DNA of 64,000 bases from Terribacillus halophilus (GTDB taxonomy: Bacteria > Bacillota > Bacilli > Bacillales > Amphibacillaceae), in NCBI RefSeq assembly GCF_900101385.1, contig NZ_FMZB01000001.1, positions 496,001 to 560,000 of the forward strand. Direction: 5' to 3'. The notes under the pieces were generated by a model. The model searched no databases and was not told where the DNA came from. It saw only the letters and a program-made list of their open reading frames with translations. The stretch's first letter is position 1; every line of letters begins with the position of its first letter. Positions 7,576 to 15,291 of the stretch are shown in pieces. The position numbers were made by a program, and so were the translations under genes.

Positions 7576-8386
7576 AATATTTCATATCGCAGTACCAACT
7601 GCTTTTTATGATGATGAGACCTTAAATGTTGAAGGAACAATTCATCATATAGAGAACTTATATCAGCAGGGTGTTCGTTCTGTATTTGTTTGTGGGACCA
7701 CCGGTGAACAGCATAGTCTTAGTCTTGGTGAAAAATTAGAATTGGTAGAAGGTATTGATACGAATAACAAGTTGACCAATAACATGGAGATCATTTTTGG
7801 TGTAGCTTCTGTTAGACAAAAGGAAGCAGAAGAGCTTGCTAAGCATATAAGTAAAACAAATATTACAGCTGTCATGATAGGTTATCCTCCATATATAAAA
7901 CCATCTCAGGAAGAAGCTTTCAATTATACAAAAAGTCTAGTTTCTATATCAGGAAAGGATGCAATCTTATATAACAATCCTGCGAGGACAGGTTTCGACT
8001 TGGAAGTTGATACTATAAACAAACTACTTTCGATGAAGGACATTATCGGTATCAAAGAGGCTGGTGAGAAGACTAAGATCCAGCATTTGAAAATCGAAAG
8101 TGACAAACAACTCTACATTTACGCTGGAGGAGAGCAGGGATTAGAGGATAGTGTAAGACACGGTTTTAATCGTTTATCTTCCATAGCAGGTAATCTGGCT
8201 CCCGCAGAAATTAAAAATTGGTTTGAAGCACTATTAAAAAATGAGAAACTGAAGGGAGCAGAGATTCATAAAGTAGAGAATGTACTTAATAAAGTATATT
8301 CTGGTACGCCGCTAGTTAATATAAAAGAAGAGCTTAACAGCCAAGGTGTAAAGTTAGGAAGTTGCCGAACTCCTATTGGTAATTAG
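7565..8386 (+). CDS. DapA/N-acetylneuraminate-lyase family aldolase
   Basis: A class I aldolase of the dihydrodipicolinate synthase family, which uses pyruvate through a Schiff base. The GTTGE motif, the tyrosine in LYNNPARTG and the lysine in IIGIKEAGEK are all present. The start at 7565 (MLNEIFHIAVPTAF) follows GAGGAG; extending upstream would only read through the HTH gene in another frame. With 273 residues it is slightly shorter than DapA. It lies far from any lysine gene in a mobile island, so it is more likely a catabolic 2-keto-3-deoxy-acid aldolase or cargo than the housekeeping enzyme. Confidence 0.8.
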   Translation: MLNEIFHIAVPTAFYDDETLNVEGTIHHIENLYQQGVRSVFVCGTTGEQHSLSLGEKLELVEGIDTNNKLTNNMEIIFGVASVRQKEAEELAKHISKTNITAVMIGYPPYIKPSQEEAFNYTKSLVSISGKDAILYNNPARTGFDLEVDTINKLLSMKDIIGIKEAGEKTKIQHLKIESDKQLYIYAGGEQGLEDSVRHGFNRLSSIAGNLAPAEIKNWFEALLKNEKLKGAEIHKVENVLNKVYSGTPLVNIKEELNSQGVKLGSCRTPIGN

Positions 8387-8453
8387 TATAATTTTATTAT
8401 GTATGAACACTTACTGTATGCTTGGATAAGGAAGTGGCTGAATAGAATGATTA

Positions 8454-8792
8454 TCAAATGACCGCCCAACCGCCCGGGCGACCGTCCAAAGCCACAAGAA
8501 AAATCACAACTGAATCAAAGTAGCCTATTAGCTGCAATATAAAGCCTATAATGACAACATTCTGCCGAATCTTTCCTAACGCTGCCGAACAGGACATGAA
8601 CCATGGTAAGGTAGGGGTCAAAGAGATGCGCTGGTAAAGTGAATTTGAAAGTGGATTTGCAAACATAATTGTAAACCAAAAGGCTAACATAATGAGCCAA
8701 CATACAGAGTAAACACTGGAAGCTAATGTTGTATGACATGCGCTAAACTAAGGAAAAGCATAGCGAAGAAACCCATAAGCTAGCTGTTCATA
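8454..8792 (-). pseudogene. Possible membrane-protein remnant
   Basis: The 415 bp before the right att repeat have no plus-strand gene. On the minus strand, MGFFAMLFLSLAHVIQH breaks and another frame continues VCWLIMLAFWFTIMFANPLS, later NVVIIGFILQLIGYFDSVVI, to a stop at 8454. Several plausible membrane helices in consistent frames suggest a frameshifted membrane protein. The G+C-rich end and lack of a binding site leave this doubtful. Confidence 0.3.
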
Positions 8793-8801
8793 ATAAAAAA
8801 T

Positions 8802-8905
8802 TGGTTTCCGGTACCACGTCTGCCGGGGGTTCGAATCCCTCCGAGCGCGCTACTAAATATAGAAATAGCAAGGGTTCAGGCAGTTTGCCGCCCTTGCTAT
8901 TTTTT
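8802..8905 (+). repeat. Direct repeat, right attachment site (att)
   Basis: Second copy of the 104-bp repeat at 1893-1996: the tRNA-Arg 3' part from the anticodon stem on, plus terminator. It lacks the 5' part of the tRNA, so it is a scar and not a gene. It marks the right end of a 6.9-kb inserted element. Confidence 0.93.
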
Positions 8906-8922
8906 TGTTTTTTGATGAATTT

Positions 8923-9033
8923 CTAACATTCTTCTAACCTTTGGTTTCCGAAGTATTTTATTGTCATTTTGAAAAGAGAACCCAGCATGTCTGCAGCCGC
9001 GGATTGCGTATGTATGTTGAATGAAAGGAGATT
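8923..9033 (-). pseudogene. Tyrosine integrase remnant B
   Basis: Just right of the second att copy the minus strand encodes LLSFNIHTQSAAADMLGSLF, then KMTIKYFGNQRLEEC and a stop at 8923-8925. It aligns with the tail of remnant A (LSFNPGMQTAAADMLGQLF) and is the usual extreme C terminus of phage integrases. Nothing of the catalytic domain survives. It implies that a second element inserted at the same tRNA site and has since lost almost everything. Confidence 0.75.
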
Positions 9034-9136
9034 CGTTTTACATCTGAATTCTCAGGAAATGTTATCACAAGAAGAGGTACCTTCTCCGAATAGCCACAGA
9101 ACTAGGGTGATTTAGTGTTGTGGTTATACATTTAAA

Positions 9137-9211
9137 ACTGACTGTAGTCAGTCTTTATGTTTTCTGTTACTATGATATCAGTAAAAAAATATATATATCT
9201 GACTTTAGTCA
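9137..9211 (+). promoter_or_regulatory. Two TetR-type operators before the MFS gene
   Basis: ACTGACT-GT-AGTCAGT (9137-9152) is a perfect palindrome, and TGACT-TT-AGTCA (9200-9211) repeats its core 48 bp downstream. They flank the likely promoter of the MFS-tetR pair and share arms, so they are most simply the binding sites of the TetR protein encoded at 10447. Confidence 0.7.
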
Positions 9212-9240
9212 TATATGAGGTGAGTGGAGGAATTGAGGGA

Positions 9241-10446
9241 ATGAAAAATGTATCAGGTTCAAAATTACCAACTAAGAACACGCTGTGGACCTTGTCGTTT
9301 ATTTTGGTAGTAATCTCTAATGCACTGTTGTTCATGATTTTTGAAATGTTGTTACCTACGTTACCGCTATTTGTGAATGAGATAGGCGGAAATGCAGGAG
9401 CAATTGGATTAATTACAGGGGTCTTCATGGTGTCAGCTATACTTATTAGACCATTTTCCGGATACCTACTTCGAATAGTAAATAAAAAATACCTATTAAT
9501 CTTGGGTATCTTAATAAATGCGGTATCAACGGGTTTATATTATTACGCTGACAGCGTGAGCCTATTGCTTATCATTCGTATTATACATGGAGCGGGATTC
9601 GGTTTAGCCAGTACTTATTTTGCAACTCTAGCTGCGGAGATTATACCTAAAGATAGGCGTGGAGAGGGATTAGGGTATTTTGGTGTTGGAGAAACGGTTG
9701 CTATTTCCATTGGCCCGATGATTGGTATTGCGATATTAAACGTTTCTGATTATTCACGATTATTCTTAGGGGGAATGGCGGTACTGATACTATCCGCTTT
9801 TATGGCCATTCTTTCTAAAAAGTCAACTGAGCTAAAACGTGATGTACAAGAACATCAAACAATAAAGATAATAGAGATGCGTGTGCTATTTCCTTCCCTG
9901 TTGATTTTAATGGCAGGTCTGGCAGCTTCAGGTATTATGTCATTTTTGTCTTTGTACGCGTTAGAAAAAGACTTCAATGGTGTAGGTTGGTTTTTCTTTG
10001 TTGTTGCTGCCACTAGTTTTCTAGTGCGACTAATTTCGGGAAAATTATTTGATAAACATGGCCCCTCAATTATATTAATTCCAGGATCCATATTGGCCTT
10101 TTTAGGTTTTATAGTACTTTACTTTGCGGAATCAGCATTTTTCTTTTACATCGCAGCTGCCTTATACGGTTTAGGATTTGGTGCAATTTTTCCTGCGATA
10201 CAAACTTGGTGCATAAGTTTAGTTCAAGAACATGAGCATGAATATGCTATGTCAACTTTCTTTAATTTTTTTGATATAGGTATAGGGGGAGGATCTTTGT
10301 AATTAGGAGTACTTGCTACAAAGTTCTCGTACAGTTCAGTTTATATAATGGGTTCAGGGTTTTATATTGCTTTTCTTTTGTTGTATCTATTATTCGCATA
10401 TAATAATAGTAAAATTAAGAGAAAAGAGATATTGGGGGCAGATTAA
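9241..10446 (+). pseudogene. MFS drug-efflux-like transporter with an in-frame stop
   Basis: From the ATG at 9241 (GGAGG just upstream) the frame encodes a 12-helix major facilitator, with the motif-A-like loop RPFSGYLLRIVNKKYLL and HGAGFGLASTYFATLAAEII typical of drug:H+ antiporters. A single TAA at 10300-10302 interrupts it after FDIGIGGGSL. The same frame then continues LGVLATKFSYSSVYIMGSGF through one more helix to 10444-10446. The stop thus removes the last 48 residues, of 401 in all. One substitution (TTA or TTG to TAA) would explain it. A truncated 353-residue protein is probably non-functional. Confidence 0.8.
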
Positions 10447-11004
10447 TTGAAAGAAATAATTAGAGAGGTAGCTGTCCGTCATTTCAACGCATTTGGATAT
10501 GAAGGCGTTAAGATGAATAAGATTGCGGAAGAAGTTGGAATTCGTAAACAATCTTTGTCTTATCACTATCCTACAAAAAGCGATTTACTCTTAGACACAT
10601 ATAAACAAATAGTGAATGAGGAGATATCCTTTATAGAAGATTTCTTTACTAAAAAAGATATAGGTATAAAGGAGCTGCTATTATTACTTTTAAAGGAAAC
10701 GGAGTACCGCTACTATAAACAGCCCAATGTGGCTTTCTTACAGATAATGTCATTCCAAGCGCCGGTTGAATATAGCGATATTGTAATTTCTTATTACCGA
10801 GAGTACTTACACATATTTAAGCAGAATTTGATTCAAATTTCTTCTAAAAGTAATTCTTTTACTTGTACCCCAGAAGAGTTCGCTGTTGGTTTTATCACAA
10901 TCTTTGATGGCTTGATTATACAGCTGGTTTATGAAGATTCGCGAAGTTTTAAGTATGCTTCTCAATCTTCATTCTCTATTTTTTGGAAAGGTATTACTAG
11001 CTGA
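10447..11004 (+). CDS. TetR/AcrR-family regulator
   Basis: A 185-residue protein with the TetR N-terminal HTH: FNAFGYEGVKMNKIAEEVGI, then RKQSLSYHYPTKSDLL. The C-terminal ligand domain is unassigned. It starts with TTG directly after the MFS stop, with GGGGG 10 bp upstream, so it is co-transcribed and probably coupled to the transporter. It presumably represses the pair through the two palindromes at 9137 and 9200. Since the MFS gene now has a premature stop, the regulator may control a dead gene. Confidence 0.85.
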   Translation: MKEIIREVAVRHFNAFGYEGVKMNKIAEEVGIRKQSLSYHYPTKSDLLLDTYKQIVNEEISFIEDFFTKKDIGIKELLLLLLKETEYRYYKQPNVAFLQIMSFQAPVEYSDIVISYYREYLHIFKQNLIQISSKSNSFTCTPEEFAVGFITIFDGLIIQLVYEDSRSFKYASQSSFSIFWKGITS

Positions 11005-11018
11005 TAGAATCCATAAAA

Positions 11019-11054
11019 AAACAACACTAGAGACTATCTAGTGTTGTTTTTTTG
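11019..11054 (+). terminator. Terminator after tetR
   Basis: ACAACACTAGA (11021-11031), a 5-nt loop, TCTAGTGTTGT (11037-11047), then T7. Confidence 0.85.
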
Positions 11055-11158
11055 CATCTACCTATAAGTCCGCATTCAAAAATAGGCAAATTTCGAACAA
11101 AAACCGGACAATTTTGATACCAAATGGAGTACCTTTTTATTTCGGAAAAGCAAGTAAC

Positions 11159-11201
11159 ATTTTCTCAGAGGCAAAAAAGTCCTCTGGGAGAAGCGCCTTT
11201 C
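11159..11201. repeat. Dispersed 43-bp repeat, copy 2
   Basis: Counterpart of 2458-2499. On the minus strand it lies within an open frame reading KIRRVRLDKGKALLPEDFF, then ASEKMLLAFPK and a stop, which looks like the end of a real but unidentified protein. It lies outside the att-bounded island, in a 467-bp stretch without a plus-strand gene. Confidence 0.55.
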
Positions 11202-11292
11202 CCTTATCAAGACGTACTCGCCTGATTTTGCACGACTGTGAAGGATGCTGGTGAACGAGGGGAGTATCTTCTGATGAGGATATCGAAATAAT

Positions 11293-11430
11293 CTATTGGT
11301 TAAAATGAAACATTTCGATTACAGCTGCGTACAACATCATAGTGCTTCTCATTTTCTGGTAAATGCAGTATTCAACTACAACGTCTTTAGATGAGAAATT
11401 GCCATGTAGATACATATACGGTTTGTACAT
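11293..11430 (-). CDS. Possible small protein of unknown function
   Basis: A 45-residue open frame, MYKPYMYLHGNFSSKDVVVE, then YCIYQKMRSTMMLYAAVIEM and FHFNQ. The composition looks natural, and GGATGG precedes the ATG. It lies in otherwise decayed sequence between tetR and the next membrane protein. No family is recognised, and it could be a fragment. Confidence 0.3.
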   Translation of the reverse strand: MYKPYMYLHGNFSSKDVVVEYCIYQKMRSTMMLYAAVIEMFHFNQ

Positions 11431-11519
11431 TGTCTATCCATCCATGTATTGCTGCTCGTTGGCATGAGCCGTAGAAGTATTTCCAATATGGATACAAAAA
11501 ATATTAAAGGAGAATTCCC

Positions 11520-11900
11520 ATGGTAAAGAGATTGTCTTTTGTGTTTGTACTTTTTGTTTTAGCCATTATTGTTTTATTTTTAGCTGCTGCAAATCCAACA
11601 GGTCCGAATACTGTTTCGTTCGAAGAGCCATCCGTTATTTGGTTGAATGTTGGAATCATAGCATTGTTGTTTTTACCGCCTTTCATTTTATCTTTCTTCA
11701 GTCATATTGCGGTCAAAATTGTTTCTGCTATATACCAAGCTTTTATCGTCTTCGCTTTCTCAAGTCTTATTCTCGCAGGTTTATTGATTCCTAGTGTCCC
11801 GGTAATCGTTGTCGCAGGTCTGGGCACCATCTTAAGTATTTGTAGCATCTTTGTCACTATTTTAACTGGATTGAAAAAGGGAAAAGTTGTTACGGAGTGA
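11520..11900 (+). CDS. Four-helix membrane protein of unknown function
   Basis: 126 residues with four hydrophobic segments (about 5-24, 42-62, 68-90, 94-117) and a short charged end. AAAGGAGAATTCCC precedes the ATG. No conserved family motif is seen. It stands alone between a decayed stretch and a strong two-way terminator. A role at the membrane is all that can be said. Confidence 0.6.
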   Translation: MVKRLSFVFVLFVLAIIVLFLAAANPTGPNTVSFEEPSVIWLNVGIIALLFLPPFILSFFSHIAVKIVSAIYQAFIVFAFSSLILAGLLIPSVPVIVVAGLGTILSICSIFVTILTGLKKGKVVTE

Positions 11901-11969
11901 AAAATGTATATTCGGAATGAATTCTTATTCTCTTTTTCTGGTGAATTTGGCGTCCTAAAATAAAAGAAC

Positions 11970-12019
11970 AACCAAAAAAATGCACCGCACTTCTTCTAGT
12001 GCGGTGCATTTTTTTGGTT
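11970..12019. terminator. Bidirectional terminator
   Basis: Twenty-one-bp perfect arms (11970-11990 and 11999-12019), with A-rich and T-rich outer ends, around 8 nt. The outer AAAAAAA/TTTTTTT lets it act in both directions. The minus-strand remnant that follows stops inside its loop. Confidence 0.85.
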
Positions 12020-12180
12020 ATTCTTTGCTCTGTTCAGTGCTATGTAAAAGGCGATTATAAACATGAAGAATGATATTGACCAAAGGAGTATTGATAAGTC
12101 ATCTAAGGATCCAGGTAAGTTTGTAGCGACCAAAGGCAAGATTCCAGCTAAAAATATCAGCGGGATTAAATACTTGATTT
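11996..12180 (-). pseudogene. Small two-helix membrane protein, frameshifted
   Basis: On the minus strand, IKYLIPLIFLAGILPLVAT changes frame at an AAAA run (near 12118) and continues LPGSLDDLSILLWSISFFMF, then IIAFYIALNRAKNNQKNAPH, with a stop at 11996. It has the shape of a two-helix small membrane protein. GGAGG stands at the right distance from the codon at 12179, but that codon is ATC, so the start also seems lost. Further upstream (12181-12330, minus) more coding-like sequence, ERIIPIWEPLLNNMQYATIK, ends in stops. The block is a small graveyard ahead of gntR. Confidence 0.5.
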
Positions 12181-12371
12181 TTAACTACCTCCTTCTTTAC
12201 CAGAAATACCCTTCGTTAATTTTGATGGTAGCATATTGCATGTTGTTAAGCAAAGGCTCCCAAATTGGAATAATCCTCTCAAAACTATTTTGCAGGATTT
12301 TTTTTGCTTGTCATCCGGAATTAATCCAAGACGAATGCATACAGTGGAAGCATGGGGCGCAATCCATTACA

Positions 12372-12385
12372 TGTATACTAGTACA
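12372..12385. promoter_or_regulatory. Putative GntR operator 1
   Basis: TGTATACTAGTACA, 40 bp before gntR. It shares TATACTAGT with sites at 13155 and 18002. The position before the regulator's own gene suits autoregulation. Confidence 0.5.
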
Positions 12386-12425
12386 GTTTTCGCTTTATAT
12401 AATCCAATATGAAGAGATGATCAAA

Positions 12426-13127
12426 ATGAATAAGTTCACTGTTCAGCGCAAGACATTAGCTTATGAAGTGTATAAACATCTATACAATAAAATCATCACA
12501 TTACAATACAAACCGGGGCAGATGATTTATGAAAGTGCAATAGCCGATGAGTTGGGGCTGAGCAGAACGCCTGTCAGGGAAGCGATTCAAATGCTTGCTT
12601 CGGAAGAGTTCCTGCAGATCATTCCCCAAAAAGGAAACCGGGTGAAGCATATCTCGAAGAAAAAGGTGCAGGAAGCGTTTCAAGTCAGAAAAAGTCTGGA
12701 AGCTGTCGCTTTTATGGATGCTGCTGTCAAATGGAATCAAGCTGATGTAAGGGTCAGTGGATATAAGGCTGATTTAATGCATATTATGGACCAGCAAAGG
12801 GATGCGGCAAAAAGTGAAGATGTTGGTACTTTTTATCACTATGATGAGGTTTTTCACGATAAAGTCCTTGAAATATGCGGCAATCAGACTTTAGGGGCTG
12901 TCGTACGTCAGGTACGGGGACATGTGAATCGGATCCGCTATTTGGAATTTTTTGAGACGAGGGAAATGGATCGTGTCATTTGTGATCACGAAGATTTAAT
13001 TACCTTGATACAAAATAACGACGCAGAAGGAGTTGTGCAAAGACTTCATCAGCATCTCGACACAGCCGCCAGTCACTATGGCGAGATAATGGAGAAGTAT
13101 GCCGAGTATTTTGAAGCTCACGCTTAG
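12426..13127 (+). CDS. GntR-family regulator, FadR/FCD subfamily
   Basis: 233 residues: an N-terminal winged helix (KPGQMIYESAIADELGLSRT, then PVREAIQMLASEEFL) and an all-helical FCD ligand domain whose metal-binding histidines can be seen in YDEVFHDKV, CDHEDLI and LHQHLD. FCD regulators sense carboxylic acids, consistent with the TRAP and CoA-ester genes downstream. The ATG at 12426 has GAAGAG 9 bp upstream; ATG 12417 is the alternative. Upstream open frame in the same phase lacks any family resemblance and is not part of the gene. It is first in, and the likely controller of, the catabolic cluster to 23.3 kb. Confidence 0.9.
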   Translation: MNKFTVQRKTLAYEVYKHLYNKIITLQYKPGQMIYESAIADELGLSRTPVREAIQMLASEEFLQIIPQKGNRVKHISKKKVQEAFQVRKSLEAVAFMDAAVKWNQADVRVSGYKADLMHIMDQQRDAAKSEDVGTFYHYDEVFHDKVLEICGNQTLGAVVRQVRGHVNRIRYLEFFETREMDRVICDHEDLITLIQNNDAEGVVQRLHQHLDTAASHYGEIMEKYAEYFEAHA

Positions 13128-13154
13128 TAGATGAGCTTTGTGTTATTCGATGAC

Positions 13155-13172
13155 TTGTATACTAGTGTGCAA
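13155..13172. promoter_or_regulatory. Putative GntR operator 2
   Basis: TTGTATACTAGTGTGCAA is an 18-bp imperfect palindrome (TTG.A.ACTAGT.T.CAA) in the 60-bp gap between gntR and the oxidoreductase, immediately before the latter's AAGGAG. It is the best of three sites with the TATACTAGTRTRCA pattern. Confidence 0.6.
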
Positions 13173-13187
13173 AAGGAGACTAATAGG

Positions 13188-14234
13188 ATGCAGATTGCAG
13201 TGTTGGGTTTGAACCATGGATTTACATTGGCACAGCAGGCAAAAAAAACGGCTGGGCTTACATTGGTGGCGGTAGCTGGAAACAACGCTGGTGCAAAAGA
13301 ACGGGCAATGGAGCTTGATGTCCCTTTATATGCGGATTATAAGGAACTGATCGATAACTGTTCGCTGGATGGCGTGATTATCACCCTGCCAAACCACTTG
13401 CACAAAGAAGCTGTGACATACTGTGCTGATAAAGGCTTGCATTGTCTGGTGGAAAAGCCGATTGCCGACACAACCGCTGCCGCTCGGGAGATGATTGATT
13501 ATTGCCGGGAAAAACAAGTGCAGCTTTTAGTTGGACATCATCGCCGTTATTCAACCAAGATCAATCATTTGAAGCACTTGCTGGAAAGTAAGGTCATAGG
13601 GGACTTGGTCGCTGTGAATATGGTTTGGGTCCTTGCCAAAGACCGTGATTATTACAAAGAAGCCTGGCGTGTAAAAGCAGGCGGAGGTCCGCTGTTGATC
13701 AATGGCATTCATGATTTGGATAACTTGCTCTATGTTACCGACTTAAATATTGAAAACGTTTACGCAGTTGGAAAGAATAAGGTTCGGTCAGCCGACGTGG
13801 AGGATGCGGTCACGGCAATCTTGGAGGCAGAGAATGGGACGGTAATCCACTATTTCTTGACCGATGGTGTGCCATCTCCTTGGTCTTATGAATTCAACCT
13901 AAAAGAAAACCCGATCTATCATTTTTATGATGAAGATTGTTATTACTTTTTCGGAACAAAAGGGAGTTTGGCTTTTCCGAGTTTTCGTTGTTATCAATAC
14001 AGCGAGGAAGAATACGGCTGGAAGCATCCTTTGGTTGAAAAGCAATACGTGCCTGCTGAGACTGTAGATCCAATAGCTGCTGAATTAGCCCACTTTGAAG
14101 ATGTATTGAAAGGGGGAATTGTTCCGCGCATACCAGGAGAAGCTGGTTTAAGAACGTTGGAAGTACTGGAGGCAATCAATCTTTCCATCCGTGAGAAGAG
14201 AAGTGTCAAACTTCAAGAGATTATGAGTGAATAA
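13188..14234 (+). CDS. Gfo/Idh/MocA-family oxidoreductase
   Basis: A 348-residue NAD(P)-dependent dehydrogenase. The Rossmann fold opens with MQIAVLGLNHGF. The family motif EKPIADTTAAAREM (with the EKP lysine) and GGGPLLINGIHDLDNL, holding the catalytic D/H region, follow. Members oxidise or reduce hydroxyl groups on sugars, inositols and related polyols. The ATG at 13188 follows AAGGAG with 9 bp; translation from 13131 would run through the operator. First enzyme of the catabolic cluster; substrate unknown. Confidence 0.88.
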   Translation: MQIAVLGLNHGFTLAQQAKKTAGLTLVAVAGNNAGAKERAMELDVPLYADYKELIDNCSLDGVIITLPNHLHKEAVTYCADKGLHCLVEKPIADTTAAAREMIDYCREKQVQLLVGHHRRYSTKINHLKHLLESKVIGDLVAVNMVWVLAKDRDYYKEAWRVKAGGGPLLINGIHDLDNLLYVTDLNIENVYAVGKNKVRSADVEDAVTAILEAENGTVIHYFLTDGVPSPWSYEFNLKENPIYHFYDEDCYYFFGTKGSLAFPSFRCYQYSEEEYGWKHPLVEKQYVPAETVDPIAAELAHFEDVLKGGIVPRIPGEAGLRTLEVLEAINLSIREKRSVKLQEIMSE

Positions 14235-14270
14235 GCACAATCGTTCCATTCAGGGGAAAGTGGGGGTTGG

Positions 14271-15272
14271 ATGAAACAATTGTTTCTGTTTTTATCATTG
14301 ATTGGCATGATGTTATTTGTAAGCGCTTGCAACAATGCTCCTTCAGCAGAAAAAGAAGTGAAAGTCATGCGACTTGCAAACGCTACGCCGGATGATCGTT
14401 CCTTGAGTAAAGCACTGTATTTATTTGAAGAAAGATTGGAAGAAGAAACGGCTGGCAGCATTGATGTAGAAGTTTATACAAACAGTGTTATCGGAGGGGA
14501 CAGAGAAGTCTTTGAAGGAATGCAGCTGAACACGATCCAAGGGGCATCGATGTCGACAGGGCCGGTCGCACAGTTTGCTGATGAATTTAACGTTTTCGAA
14601 CTGCCATTTTTGTTTGCTGACGAGGAAGAAGCTTACCGCGTTTTAGATGGTGAAGTGGGCGAGCGTTTATTGGCGGAATTAGACAAACAGAACGTAGTTG
14701 GTTTGAATTATTGGGAAAATGGGTTTCGGATGCTCAGCAATAATGTACGTGAAATCAAAACGGTAGATGACGTCAAAGGAATCGATATCCGGACGTTGGA
14801 AAATGAATGGCATATGGAACTTTGGCGTGAACTGGGCGCCAATCCGACGCCGATGAATTACGGTGAATTGTATATCGGGCTGGAGCAAGGTACTGTCGAT
14901 GCCCAGGAGAATCCGGTGGGAAATGTGGTGAACAGTCATTTTTATGAGGTGCAGGATCATTTGACTGTCACCAATCATATTTACAATGCGAGTCCTTTCA
15001 TGGTGAGTAAGCCTTTCTGGGAATCACTGACGAAAGAAGAACAAAAGGCAGTGGAACGTGTTGCGGATGAAGTGCAAAAGAAGCAGCGGCAAATGAATCG
15101 GGAGGAAGTCGAGGATAGTTACGCGATTGTAGAAGAGAAGGGGATGAAGATTACAGAACTAAGTGAGGAAGAGCTGGAGCGTTTCCGGGAAGCAACCAGG
15201 CCGGTTCGCGAAAAATATATAGCGAAGTATGGAGATGAATGGTTGAAACAAATAGAGGTAGAAACCAATTGA
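14271..15272 (+). CDS. dctP: TRAP transporter solute-binding lipoprotein
   Basis: The extracytoplasmic receptor of a TRAP transporter. A lipoprotein signal (LFLFLSLIGMMLFVSAC, lipobox VSAC) anchors it outside the membrane, as in Gram-positives. DctP-family marks are NYWENGFRMLSN, GIDIRTLEN with the carboxylate-binding arginine, and GLEQGTVDAQENP. It starts behind GTGGGGGTTGG. The family binds organic acids by a conserved arginine, so the ligand is probably a carboxylate. dctQ and dctM follow directly. A perfect cre site lies within its first 60 bp. Confidence 0.95.
   Translation: MKQLFLFLSLIGMMLFVSACNNAPSAEKEVKVMRLANATPDDRSLSKALYLFEERLEEETAGSIDVEVYTNSVIGGDREVFEGMQLNTIQGASMSTGPVAQFADEFNVFELPFLFADEEEAYRVLDGEVGERLLAELDKQNVVGLNYWENGFRMLSNNVREIKTVDDVKGIDIRTLENEWHMELWRELGANPTPMNYGELYIGLEQGTVDAQENPVGNVVNSHFYEVQDHLTVTNHIYNASPFMVSKPFWESLTKEEQKAVERVADEVQKKQRQMNREEVEDSYAIVEEKGMKITELSEEELERFREATRPVREKYIAKYGDEWLKQIEVETN
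14318..14331. promoter_or_regulatory. CcpA cre site inside dctP
   Basis: TGTAAGCGCTTGCA matches the B. subtilis cre consensus TGWAARCGYTWNCW at every position and is nearly palindromic. It encodes the lipobox region of DctP, so it would act as a roadblock for elongation into the transport and catabolic genes when glucose is plentiful. Confidence 0.75.
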
Positions 15273-15291
15273 CGGACTGGGGGAGGTCATT

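Noticed and set aside
12063-12425. N-terminal extension of the GntR gene in the same open frame
   Set aside because: No similarity to GntR proteins, no suitable binding site, and it contains minus-strand gene remnants and operator 1; the regulator starts at 12426.
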